Source of the DNA: JAYVIQ01 sp043770215
GTDB taxonomy: Bacteria; Bacteroidota; Bacteroidia; Cytophagales; JAAEPT01
NCBI GenBank assembly: GCA_043770215.1
Contig: JAYVIQ010000055.1
Span: 1-16,687 of the forward strand
Length of the DNA stretch: 16,687 bases
Direction: 5' to 3'
The notes under the pieces are model-generated. The model saw only the letters and a list, made by a program, of their open reading frames with translations. It was not told the DNA's origin and did not search any database. The first letter of the stretch is position 1, and the number at the start of each line of letters is the position of its first letter. Positions 7,353-14,853 of this stretch are shown here, in pieces. A program made the translations under genes and the position numbers.

Positions 7353-7928
7353 TTATGGAAAATAAATTTCTATTTTTTTACCAGCTATCTGTTCTAACAA
7401 AGGAGTGAGTATTTTAGTGGTATTTAACTTTGTTTGTTCTAAAATTCCATTTTCTAAAGCAGTTTTTTTTATTTTTTGTTCGGCCTCTTTAAATGCTTTA
7501 TCTACTAAAATAGCCTCGTCTAATAACGCAAATTTGGTGTCGTAAATTTTAGATTTTGCATGATCTACTTTATAATAAGATAACTCTGGTGCAGGTAAAT
7601 ATATTTTAAGTACTTTATTGTTAATATTTATTTGATTTATTTTTAGTTTAGTTAAGTCTATACCACCAACTGCTTCTCCTTCTACAATGAGCATTATTTT
7701 AGCATCTGGCAAAAAATGTTTTGAGATTTTACTTTCTATAATGTCTTTAAATCTGTATTTCACTAACTCAAGTTTACCCATAGCGGTAATTTTTTGTAAG
7801 ATAATGTTATGATCTATTTCTGTTTTATCTGCAAAAGGATTTCTATAAGATTTTAATTGTTCCCATAATACAATGCTTACAACTATTGCTAGTAAAAAAG
7901 GAAATATGGATAGTATTTTTCTTATCAT
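7353..7928 (-). CDS. DUF4230 family membrane-anchored protein
   Basis: A 191-residue protein starting at the ATG at 7928; an in-frame TTG six codons earlier (7946) is a weaker start. Residues around 4-20 (KILSIFPFLLAIVVSIVLW) form one membrane anchor or uncleaved signal, leaving the rest outside the cytoplasm. The soluble part carries the DUF4230 pattern: KLELVKYRFKDIIESK, MLIVEGEAVGGIDLTKL, VLKIYLPAPELSYYKVD, then a long C-terminal helix (DKAFKEAEQKIKKTALENGIL). The family is widespread and uncharacterised. It precedes the DUF2490 gene on the same strand, 124 nt apart, so co-transcription is possible but not required. Confidence 0.82.
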   Translation of the reverse strand: MIRKILSIFPFLLAIVVSIVLWEQLKSYRNPFADKTEIDHNIILQKITAMGKLELVKYRFKDIIESKISKHFLPDAKIMLIVEGEAVGGIDLTKLKINQININNKVLKIYLPAPELSYYKVDHAKSKIYDTKFALLDEAILVDKAFKEAEQKIKKTALENGILEQTKLNTTKILTPLLEQIAGKKIEIYFP

Positions 7929-8414
7929 TTTTATCTTTTGTTTCAAAGGCTTTAATACAAATAAAGCTACAACTTTTTTATAAAAAAATAAATCAAATTA
8001 TTTGGAGAGCAAATTATACTAAATTTCACATATGTACCCACCATCATTTTATTTTAAAAAAGTGTATTTATAGTTTCTTACATTTTCTTAGATGAGTAAG
8101 CTTATGTTTGACAGGTATAAATGTAATAAACTAATTACTATGATAAAGTTACAGTTACTTTATACAATAATATACTTTTTAGATTTCTAGCCCAAATTAA
8201 CTTTTTTGATTATCTTAAATTGTACCAATACTGGATTTGATTATTGATTTTGGAAGAAACCCTATCGAGTCAGGCACTATGCGCTCTCTTTTTTGCTTAA
8301 AAAGCAAAAAAGAGCTCCGCTTAGATCCATTTCGCAAAAAAATAATAGAAACTGGTATCATTGCGGATATTCACATAACTAAATAAAGGAGTAGTTATTT
8401 TTGAGTAATTAAAC
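7929..8414. other. Non-coding interval with one structured element
   Basis: These 486 nt contain no convincing gene on either strand. Most of it is plain AT-rich DNA (about 7950-8245). The segment from about 8250 to 8370 is visibly richer in G+C and holds a strong hairpin, listed separately. Frames across that segment on the minus strand are broken by stops within about 20 codons and match nothing I recognise. The interval separates the DUF4230 gene from the end of truA, both on the minus strand. Confidence 0.6.
8260..8335. repeat. Intergenic hairpin element, possibly a dispersed Bacteroidota repeat
   Basis: The core is a perfect 13-bp stem: CTCTTTTTTGCTT (8286-8298) and AAGCAAAAAAGAG (8302-8314) around an AAA loop. 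GCG (8281-8283) can also pair with CGC (8318-8320) across a small internal loop. The flanks, CCCTATCGAG on the left and CCGCTTAGATCC on the right, are richer in G+C than the surroundings. From memory, many Flavobacteriia genomes carry dispersed intergenic hairpins with this design: CCC..ATCG, then T-rich arm, short loop, A-rich arm, AGCGGA-like flank. I could not check this. It could also serve as the transcript end of truA, whose stop is 95-130 nt away on the minus strand. Confidence 0.5.
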
Positions 8415-9209
8415 TCAATGCTCTAGCCCTTTTTTTAGCATACTACAAATATCTGGTCTTGTATCTAAAGATAAGTAAGGGTACTCTATTTTAGTTAAAA
8501 ATAAACCATTTGGTTGGGCGGGTTTATTTTCTGGTATATTTATTTTATTTGCCAAAAGGATTTCAAATGCTTCTAATGTAATTTCGCCAGCACCAATTTT
8601 TAGAAGGTAAGAAACAATCAAGCGTATCATTCCTCTTAAAAAACGGTTGGCAGTAATAGAAAACTGCATTCTTTGATTGGTGTGGTCAATATATAAAACA
8701 GATTTTTTTATTTGGCATTTGGTATGATTGTGCATTTCCGGTTGTTTGCATACTGCCTTGAAATCTGAGTAGTTACATAAAATGGAGGCTGCACTTTTCA
8801 TTGCTTCAAAATTGTAGTTTTCGAAATTATGGTATGTGCTGTATCTGTATAAAATAGGGTCATGGTAACTATGTATAAAGTAGTCATAAGTCCTAGAGTG
8901 TGCATCAAATCTTGCATGAGATGACTCATCCATTGGTATCATATTATACGCAACTATATCATTAGGCAAATGCTTATTTAATCTAAATACTAAATCAAAT
9001 TGTGGTTGCGTGTCTAGATAAATATGTAAAAGATATTGGCTAGCATGTACACCCGCATCTGTTCTACCACAGCCAATGACTGTGATTTCTTTTTTGAATA
9101 TTTTTTTTAACTTTAGTTCTATTACTTCTTGTACAGAAATAGCGTTTAGTTGCCTTTGCCAGCCTCTATAGGCAGTACCATCATAACTTATGTGTAAGAA
9201 ATAAATCAT
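8415..9209 (-). CDS. truA: tRNA pseudouridine(38-40) synthase
   Basis: TruA isomerises uridines 38, 39 and 40 in the anticodon arm of tRNAs to pseudouridine. The 264-residue protein begins at the ATG at 9209 with the family opening LHISYDGTAYRGWQRQ (residues 5-20). The catalytic aspartate is Asp51 in GCGRTDAGVHA (47-57). Further family segments are visible: ARFDAHSRTYDYFI, the ITANRFLRGMIR stretch near residue 190, and the C-terminal KPAQPNGLFLTKIEYP. Length and motifs are complete. It appears to be a stand-alone transcription unit between two non-coding intervals. Confidence 0.95.
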   Translation of the reverse strand: MIYFLHISYDGTAYRGWQRQLNAISVQEVIELKLKKIFKKEITVIGCGRTDAGVHASQYLLHIYLDTQPQFDLVFRLNKHLPNDIVAYNMIPMDESSHARFDAHSRTYDYFIHSYHDPILYRYSTYHNFENYNFEAMKSAASILCNYSDFKAVCKQPEMHNHTKCQIKKSVLYIDHTNQRMQFSITANRFLRGMIRLIVSYLLKIGAGEITLEAFEILLANKINIPENKPAQPNGLFLTKIEYPYLSLDTRPDICSMLKKGLEH

Positions 9210-9452
9210 GCTATAAAATTATGTTTTTAAATGAAGAACTAAGTATTTGTTTTAAAACAATATTGAGAATAATCTATATTATAGGGTTATTTTAAAAAAA
9301 TACTCTAAAAAAATATATCAATATTTTTTTTTAATGAGAGGGGTTGATTTAAAATTACTATGCCTGATATAAAAGTGATTGTATTTACTTTTTTTAACTT
9401 AGTAGACAATAATTTGTGTCCGTTTAGAATAGAAATTATAGATGCAATTTTA

Positions 9453-11462
9453 CTAATCTCCGGGGCTAGGGTTTAAGATTACAGTTTTTATAAAGTCTTC
9501 GTTATTTTTATTTTTTTTGTTTGCCTCTACGGCCTCTAAAACTTTGGTTTTATAATTCCAAACTGTATTTTTTCTCAAATCTAACTCTTCTGAAAGCAAC
9601 TGTATATTTACATCATTACCAAGTTTAATAGTTTTGGTTACTATATAAAAGGCTTGTTCTAAGGGAAATTTACATTTATGAAAAATAGTAGATACAGTTA
9701 TAGATTCATCATATCTACATTTAGTGCATCTTCTAGAAAACTTGGTATTTCCATCACAATATTTAGTGTTACCACATTTTTTACAGGCATAACCATCTTT
9801 CCATTTATGAGTATTCAAAAACCTCCAAACGCTTAGCTTATCTGGATATAAAAGTTTAAATTCTTCAAATGTAATGTCTTTAGAAAGTACTCTTTTAGAA
9901 CTTACTGTTTTAACTTCATTCTTTAATTTATAATTATCTAAATCTAGCAATCGATTCATTTCATTAATATCATTTGCCTGCTTTTGCAATTTTAGGTTTA
10001 AAGATTCTAATTCGTGGCTTTTTGCCTGAAGTTCTAGGGTACGTAAATTTACTTTTGATTCTAGTTCTCTGTTTACAGTATCTTTTAATAGTTCATTTTC
10101 TCTTAAATGTTCTATTATTTCAGTTTGTAATTTTTCTTTTTCATTAAACTCTAAAAGTAATGTAGATTGTAACTTTTCTTTTTCATTAAATTCTAATAGC
10201 AGTTCAGATTGTAATTTTGTCTTTTCATTAAATTCTTCAAGAAGTTTATTTTGTTGTTGTTCATTTTCACGTTTCATAAATCTAAATCTATCTCCCAGTG
10301 CAAGTGTAAGGGTTATTATTTCTAATACTACACCTATGTTTCTAGAATAAACCCCTAAGATAGATGTCAAAGAATCTTCACTAACATATCTTATGATAGA
10401 TATTTCGTGCATATACCGCAATAGAAATCCTAACAAAATAAAAATGTTACCTAAAATGAAAAATCTTGCAGGTAAATAACCCCGGTCATAAGTTTTAAAA
10501 GCAATTTTTAAACTGAATATCAAGGGTATAAAAACCAATAAATCTGTAAGTCCAAAATTTATTTCAAATATGAATTCTAGTGATGTAAGTATGCATATTA
10601 GTAATACAGAGCTTACAATTACAACTTTGTCTTTCTTTTTAATGGTTTGATTTTTGAAAAATATTAGCGTATACCATACATATGAAGCGATCAGAATTGG
10701 TTTTGAAAAAAAGTAACCAAATTCATTTAGCCATAATTGGTTTTGCCATATTAAGTGCGTGCCAATGCCATCATCTATCAAAGAGAGTAAAATCCAAGAA
10801 ATAACATACACCACATAGATAGCATATATTTTTTCTTTTAATCGAGCAAAAAGCATCAAATTCAACAAACATATAATGCCTAAAATCCCATAGTACAAAC
10901 CCAATAAATAATACTCTTTTACTGCATATGAAGTAAAGTTTGCATTTGTTCTAATTTTAAAAAGTAGAGATCCTATTATGTTAGACCTAAATCTTATGTA
11001 ACAATCAATACTATCGTTTGCAGCTATTGGTAAATCTACAATGTGGTTTTTGTGAGAATAGATTTCTTTTGAATTTTTTACATTTTGACCGGTTTGAGTA
11101 TGATAAAATAATGAATCTTTTCGAAACATATATACTTCTACATTCTGTTGATGAGCATCCATAATCTCTAATACCCATCTTTTTGTTTTGATAGAATTAG
11201 AAGTTAAATGGAAACGTAACCAGTAGGCACTTCCAATATTTTTATTTGTAAAAGGTCCATTTAAAAAAGTAAATTCCTTATTTTTAATCTCATCTACGCT
11301 GGACTTAGCAAGATTATCTATGTAACATGTAACGTGATCATTCTCAAATAAAATTTCGTTAGTATTTTCACTAAAATGTACTTGCACTCTACTACCGTAA
11401 GTAGTAGAGGCAAGTAATGTAATAAGAGCTAAAACAAAACAATATCTATTAAAACGTGGCAA
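9453..11462 (-). CDS. 7TM-DISM membrane sensor with coiled coil and IS1595-transposase-like zinc-ribbon/HTH output domain
   Basis: A 669-residue membrane regulator. Residues 1-23 form a signal peptide; 25-170 resemble the periplasmic 7TMR-DISMED2 domain, often a carbohydrate-type sensor. Seven hydrophobic helices follow at about 183-205, 212-229, 246-268, 279-295, 304-321, 332-349 and 373-391, ending in the 7TM-DISM hallmark EIITLTLALGDRFR. A coiled coil covers about 396-518 and contains three 14-residue repeats. The C-terminus (530-648) has a zinc ribbon, C560-x2-C563-x15-C579-x2-C582, then TVSTIFHKCKFPLEQAFY and a helix-turn-helix (about 612-645). That order and spacing are those of IS1595/ISXO2 transposase N-termini; the DDE domain is absent. 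Histidine kinase, GGDEF and phosphatase domains are absent. The start is unusual: only TTG 11462 is available in frame, while an ATG at 11469 is out of frame. It lies 12 nt after bglX, last in the operon. Confidence 0.85.
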   Translation of the reverse strand: MPRFNRYCFVLALITLLASTTYGSRVQVHFSENTNEILFENDHVTCYIDNLAKSSVDEIKNKEFTFLNGPFTNKNIGSAYWLRFHLTSNSIKTKRWVLEIMDAHQQNVEVYMFRKDSLFYHTQTGQNVKNSKEIYSHKNHIVDLPIAANDSIDCYIRFRSNIIGSLLFKIRTNANFTSYAVKEYYLLGLYYGILGIICLLNLMLFARLKEKIYAIYVVYVISWILLSLIDDGIGTHLIWQNQLWLNEFGYFFSKPILIASYVWYTLIFFKNQTIKKKDKVVIVSSVLLICILTSLEFIFEINFGLTDLLVFIPLIFSLKIAFKTYDRGYLPARFFILGNIFILLGFLLRYMHEISIIRYVSEDSLTSILGVYSRNIGVVLEIITLTLALGDRFRFMKRENEQQQNKLLEEFNEKTKLQSELLLEFNEKEKLQSTLLLEFNEKEKLQTEIIEHLRENELLKDTVNRELESKVNLRTLELQAKSHELESLNLKLQKQANDINEMNRLLDLDNYKLKNEVKTVSSKRVLSKDITFEEFKLLYPDKLSVWRFLNTHKWKDGYACKKCGNTKYCDGNTKFSRRCTKCRYDESITVSTIFHKCKFPLEQAFYIVTKTIKLGNDVNIQLLSEELDLRKNTVWNYKTKVLEAVEANKKNKNNEDFIKTVILNPSPGD
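10119..10244 (-). repeat. Three tandem 42-nt units encoding a coiled-coil repeat
   Basis: Three head-to-tail 42-bp units encode LLEEFNEKTKLQSE, LLLEFNEKEKLQST and LLLEFNEKEKLQTE (sensor residues 407-448). The copies are close at DNA level, differing at scattered positions, which suggests fairly recent duplication. Each unit is exactly two heptads, so gain or loss of a unit keeps both reading frame and coiled-coil phase. The segment sits between the last membrane helix and the DNA-binding head. Confidence 0.85.
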
Positions 11463-11474
11463 TAGGCATGATTT

Positions 11475-13769
11475 TTACTTTTTGTATAAAACAGATTTAG
11501 TGAGGGAATTTATTTTTATTAAGAATTCACCTTCTTCCGTAATCCAGTTATAGTCATTATCCATAAAAGCAAGTTCTTTTGCTGTAATAACAAAGGAAAC
11601 TTCTTTTGATTCACCTGCTTTTAAGGATATTTTATTAAACTTTCTTAGTCTGTTTACAGACGGAGTAATAGAAGCAACTTTATCCTCTGTAAATACCAAA
11701 ATAGTTTCTTTAGCTTCTCTATTACCTATATTTTTTACAGTTACTTTTACTGTAAATTGGTCTTTGAAAATTGAGTCACTTACTGCTAAATTGCTATATT
11801 CTATAGCGGAATATCCAAAACCTGAACCAAATTGCCATTGAGGGTTAAATGCTTGCATACCAAAATTCTTATCTTTTACCTCTGAGAATTTATGGTCATA
11901 AAGTATTAAATCATTGGCGTACCTTGGGTATGTAAAGGGTAGCTTTCCTGAAGGATTATTGTCACCAAATATAGTTTCTGCAATTGCTCTTCCTCCCTCG
12001 TCTCCAGGCCAGTAACCATCTAAAACAGCAGTAAAAGACGGTTCTATATCAGAAATAATTCTAGGTCTTGAGTGTAGTAAAACTGCTACAATAGGTTTTC
12101 CAGTTTTAGCTAATGCTCTAACAAGAGATTTTTGTGCTTCTGGTAAGTTTAAATCTACTATGTCACCTACTTTTTCTGTTGCTGGCATTTCGCCTAGGCA
12201 AACAACAATTACATCACATGAAGAAGCTTCTGCTACAGCTTTGTTTATGTCTATAACAGAGTCATAACTAGTACCTTGTACAAATCGTGCGTTTTCTCCA
12301 ATAAGTTTTTTTGCGGCTTCAAAAATTGTTGCTTTACCTTTTGTATTGTATTTGGTTTCTATACCTTGCCAAGTGTGTGACCAAGCTCCATTAAGCGCAT
12401 TTAGAGAATTTGCACCAACACCAGTAAATAATACTTTCGCGTTTTTAGAAATAGGCAAAACATTGTTTTTGTTTTTTAGTAGTGTTACTGATTCCTTTGC
12501 TGCTTCATAGGCATGGTTTGCAAATTCTTGACTTCCAAATTTAGGGTATTCACTTGGTGTAGAATACTTTTTATCAAATAAACCCACTCTGTATTTCACA
12601 CGTAGAATTCGTCTTACAGCATCATTTATTCTTTCTTCAGAAACTTCTTTTTCTTTTACAAGTGCTACTAAATGATCTGCAAAATCTAGTTTCATAGGTA
12701 CCATACTCATGTCTATGCCTGCATTTATGGCAAGTTTGGTTGCTTCTTTTTCATCTTTAGCTATTCTGTGAGTGTTGTGTAAGTACAAAATATCCTCCCA
12801 GTCTGTAACAGCAAATCCTTCAAAGGCTAGTTCATCTTTAAGAATATCAGTTAAAATATGATGGTTAGCATGCACAGGAGTTCCATTTATTTCAGTACTG
12901 TTAACCATTACAGACATAGCTCCGCCTTTTATTGCTTCTTGAAATGGAACAAGGTAATACTCTCTCAATTCTCTTTCAGACATTTGTATTGGCGTTCTGT
13001 CTTTTCCTGTTTTAGAATTAGAATACCCTACGTAATGTTTTAAACAAGCAGCTACATGGTTTTTATCCACTTTATTGTTTACAGCATCTCCCTGATAACC
13101 TGAAACTATCGCTTTCCCCATTTCTTTTACTAGGTAAGGGTCTTCACCAAACGTTTCAAAAAAACGTGACCACAAAGGTTGTCTTCCTAAATCTAATACA
13201 GGAGAGAAGTTCCAAGGGATGTTAGAAGCTCTTAGTTCATAGGCTGTTACTTCGCCACATAATTTAGCATACTTTGGTTCAAATGTGGCAGCTGTAGCTA
13301 ATTCTTGTGGAAATAATGTGCCTCCTTGTGTGTAATTTACTCCGTGTATGGCATCTACTCCATAAAGAATTGGAATTTGTAAAGGCGTTTTTTCACTTTC
13401 TTTTTGGATTCTATTTGTAATAGTATTCCATTTTTCAAGTGATAAAGTGCTTGATCCAGTATTTAGTATAGATCCAACCTTGTACGTAACAATAGCTTTG
13501 TAAAGTAAAGAATCATCTAGTTCTTGCTCCTTTTTTGAATCAAAGTTTGCTCCTTTACTTATAACGTCTAATGTCACTTGTGTCATTTGACCTACTTTTT
13601 CTTCCAAAGTCATTTTACTCAATAGAGAGTCTATTTTTTTCTCTATGTGATTGTTGTAAAAAGCGGTTTTGGTGTTTGATTTTTCTCTTTTGGCAAGGGG
13701 TCTATGACAAGAAAACAATAAGCCTATTACAAAAGAAGAGATTGCGATTAATTTTAATGTATTTTTCAC
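11475..13769 (-). CDS. bglX: Glycoside hydrolase family 3 beta-glucosidase, lipoprotein
   Basis: A 764-residue GH3 enzyme that releases glucose (or a related residue) from non-reducing ends of beta-linked oligosaccharides. A lipobox LLFSC puts the lipidated Cys at 21; the following residues (HRPLAKRE) lack the acidic surface-export signal, so a periplasm-facing lipoprotein is likely. The barrel domain (about 50-395) has YGVDAIHG with substrate-binding Asp139, KHYVGYS and the nucleophile Asp323 in AVTDWED. The second domain (about 428-650) has GEMPATEKVGD, where Glu532 aligns with the acid/base of plant exo-glucanases by my reading. A fibronectin-III-like domain (about 660-760) completes the BglX layout. 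The start is GTG at 13769, chosen because the signal peptide begins there. It lies 11 nt after the upstream lipoprotein gene. The linkage specificity cannot be read; beta-1,3, 1,4 or 1,6 are all possible. Confidence 0.92.
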   Translation of the reverse strand: MKNTLKLIAISSFVIGLLFSCHRPLAKREKSNTKTAFYNNHIEKKIDSLLSKMTLEEKVGQMTQVTLDVISKGANFDSKKEQELDDSLLYKAIVTYKVGSILNTGSSTLSLEKWNTITNRIQKESEKTPLQIPILYGVDAIHGVNYTQGGTLFPQELATAATFEPKYAKLCGEVTAYELRASNIPWNFSPVLDLGRQPLWSRFFETFGEDPYLVKEMGKAIVSGYQGDAVNNKVDKNHVAACLKHYVGYSNSKTGKDRTPIQMSERELREYYLVPFQEAIKGGAMSVMVNSTEINGTPVHANHHILTDILKDELAFEGFAVTDWEDILYLHNTHRIAKDEKEATKLAINAGIDMSMVPMKLDFADHLVALVKEKEVSEERINDAVRRILRVKYRVGLFDKKYSTPSEYPKFGSQEFANHAYEAAKESVTLLKNKNNVLPISKNAKVLFTGVGANSLNALNGAWSHTWQGIETKYNTKGKATIFEAAKKLIGENARFVQGTSYDSVIDINKAVAEASSCDVIVVCLGEMPATEKVGDIVDLNLPEAQKSLVRALAKTGKPIVAVLLHSRPRIISDIEPSFTAVLDGYWPGDEGGRAIAETIFGDNNPSGKLPFTYPRYANDLILYDHKFSEVKDKNFGMQAFNPQWQFGSGFGYSAIEYSNLAVSDSIFKDQFTVKVTVKNIGNREAKETILVFTEDKVASITPSVNRLRKFNKISLKAGESKEVSFVITAKELAFMDNDYNWITEEGEFLIKINSLTKSVLYKK

Positions 13770-13780
13770 AGTATGATGTT

Positions 13781-14848
13781 TTAATATGTTGTAGTTCCTA
13801 GCGGTGCGTCAAAACTGAAGCTGATTTGGTCTATTCCAACAGTTACTTTTTCTAACACTTTTTCTTTTAATGGCTGATCTGAAAGTAAAACAAGTTTTAT
13901 CCAGTTTACAATTTTAGGGTTGTATTTATAGATTTTGCTTGCATCATCAGAAATTAAATCACTGTATTTAATAGATATATATTTCCAACCAACCCAATTA
14001 GGTCTAATATCCCATTTTCTAAGAATACCAAGTCCATTTTCAACCGTTTTGTTAAGTGGATCTATTTCTTCCTCCATTCGAAATGACAAAAAAGTATATT
14101 TACTGCCAGTTCCATAAACTGCCATGTTTATGTACACTCTATTTGGATCTGCATATAATGGCAGGAACATACTTTTTGAAATATCACCTACAGAGGATGG
14201 GAAATTTAAAGCTCCAGCATATGCACTTGTATCAGAAGGAGTACCTTCTAAAATTAAATATTTGCTTTGATCAAACTTAGGGAATGATATGCTTAAGTTG
14301 CTTATTGTTATATAGTCAGCTCTCCAAAAACCTGTTTTTAATGGTGTTTGTGGTCCTGTTGCTTCTGGATATTGCAAGGGCAATGGTTTGTTATTATTAA
14401 AATCTAAAAAACCAAGTGTTTCTATTTTTTGAGCATCTATATCTGTGATTTCAAAAGTATCTTTAGAAATGCTAAAAGTGGGGAAATCTGGAAAACTTAG
14501 CGTAGCAATTACAAATCCTTTTCTAAACATAGGGGTACTGCTTACTGTACCCTTCCATTGGCTGTTTGTTTCATCTATTTTAGTTGAAATTCCTTCTATA
14601 ACACTTATCGCTTCATAATTAAGGCCTTCAAATGTTATTTTCCATCGGGTAGATGCCTTAAACGTTTGTTTAAAATAGATACTTTTACCAGCTTTAAAAT
14701 CTACCTTTTCTACAGATCCAGTAAATTTTGTTGTTGGAGTAGGTGCAAAGCTATCGCCAATAAGACTAGGTCCTATTTGTGCATCATCTTTGCAGGAACA
14801 TATAGCTAAAGAGAATAAACTAAGAAATATTATGTTTTTAAAATTCAT
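13781..14848 (-). CDS. Probable surface-exposed lipoprotein, candidate glycan-binding protein
   Basis: A 355-residue lipoprotein of no family I can name. The signal peptide ends in a lipobox with Cys19 (AICSC). Cys19 is followed by Lys-Asp-Asp, the K-(D/E)2 lipoprotein export signal that directs Bacteroidota lipoproteins to the cell surface. The remainder is all-beta in character with many aromatic and Trp-containing strands (SRWKITFEGL-like, NSQWKG, TGFWRADYITI, PNWVGWKYISIKY, IVNWIKLVLLSD, GIDQISFSFD). The last third looks like a jelly-roll carbohydrate-binding module, though no CBM family is claimed. It lies 5 nt after the barrel protein gene and 11 nt before bglX, so all three are probably made together. 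The role as the operon's surface glycan-binding component is inference. Confidence 0.75.
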   Translation of the reverse strand: MNFKNIIFLSLFSLAICSCKDDAQIGPSLIGDSFAPTPTTKFTGSVEKVDFKAGKSIYFKQTFKASTRWKITFEGLNYEAISVIEGISTKIDETNSQWKGTVSSTPMFRKGFVIATLSFPDFPTFSISKDTFEITDIDAQKIETLGFLDFNNNKPLPLQYPEATGPQTPLKTGFWRADYITISNLSISFPKFDQSKYLILEGTPSDTSAYAGALNFPSSVGDISKSMFLPLYADPNRVYINMAVYGTGSKYTFLSFRMEEEIDPLNKTVENGLGILRKWDIRPNWVGWKYISIKYSDLISDDASKIYKYNPKIVNWIKLVLLSDQPLKEKVLEKVTVGIDQISFSFDAPLGTTTY

Positions 14849-14853
14849 ATCTA

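Noticed and set aside
7886..8095. Plus-strand open frame of 69 codons overlapping the start of the DUF4230 gene
   Set aside because: It lies opposite the DUF4230 signal-anchor region and runs into AT-rich intergenic DNA. Its product is low-complexity Phe/Leu/Ile/Lys with no domain.
8143..8163. ATAAAGT/ACTTTAT inverted repeat in the non-coding interval
   Set aside because: A 7-bp AT-only style stem is expected by chance at this base composition and no gene start is close.
9247..9260. 14-bp palindrome TTGTTTTAAAACAA upstream of truA
   Set aside because: Made almost entirely of A/T runs in very AT-rich DNA and upstream of a housekeeping gene; chance is the simplest explanation.
9453..9950. A live or decayed IS1595-family insertion at the 3' end of the sensor gene
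   Set aside because: The zinc-ribbon/HTH is in frame with the coiled coil and ends in a natural stop. No DDE domain, terminal inverted repeats or target duplication is visible around it. A fusion gene explains the data better.
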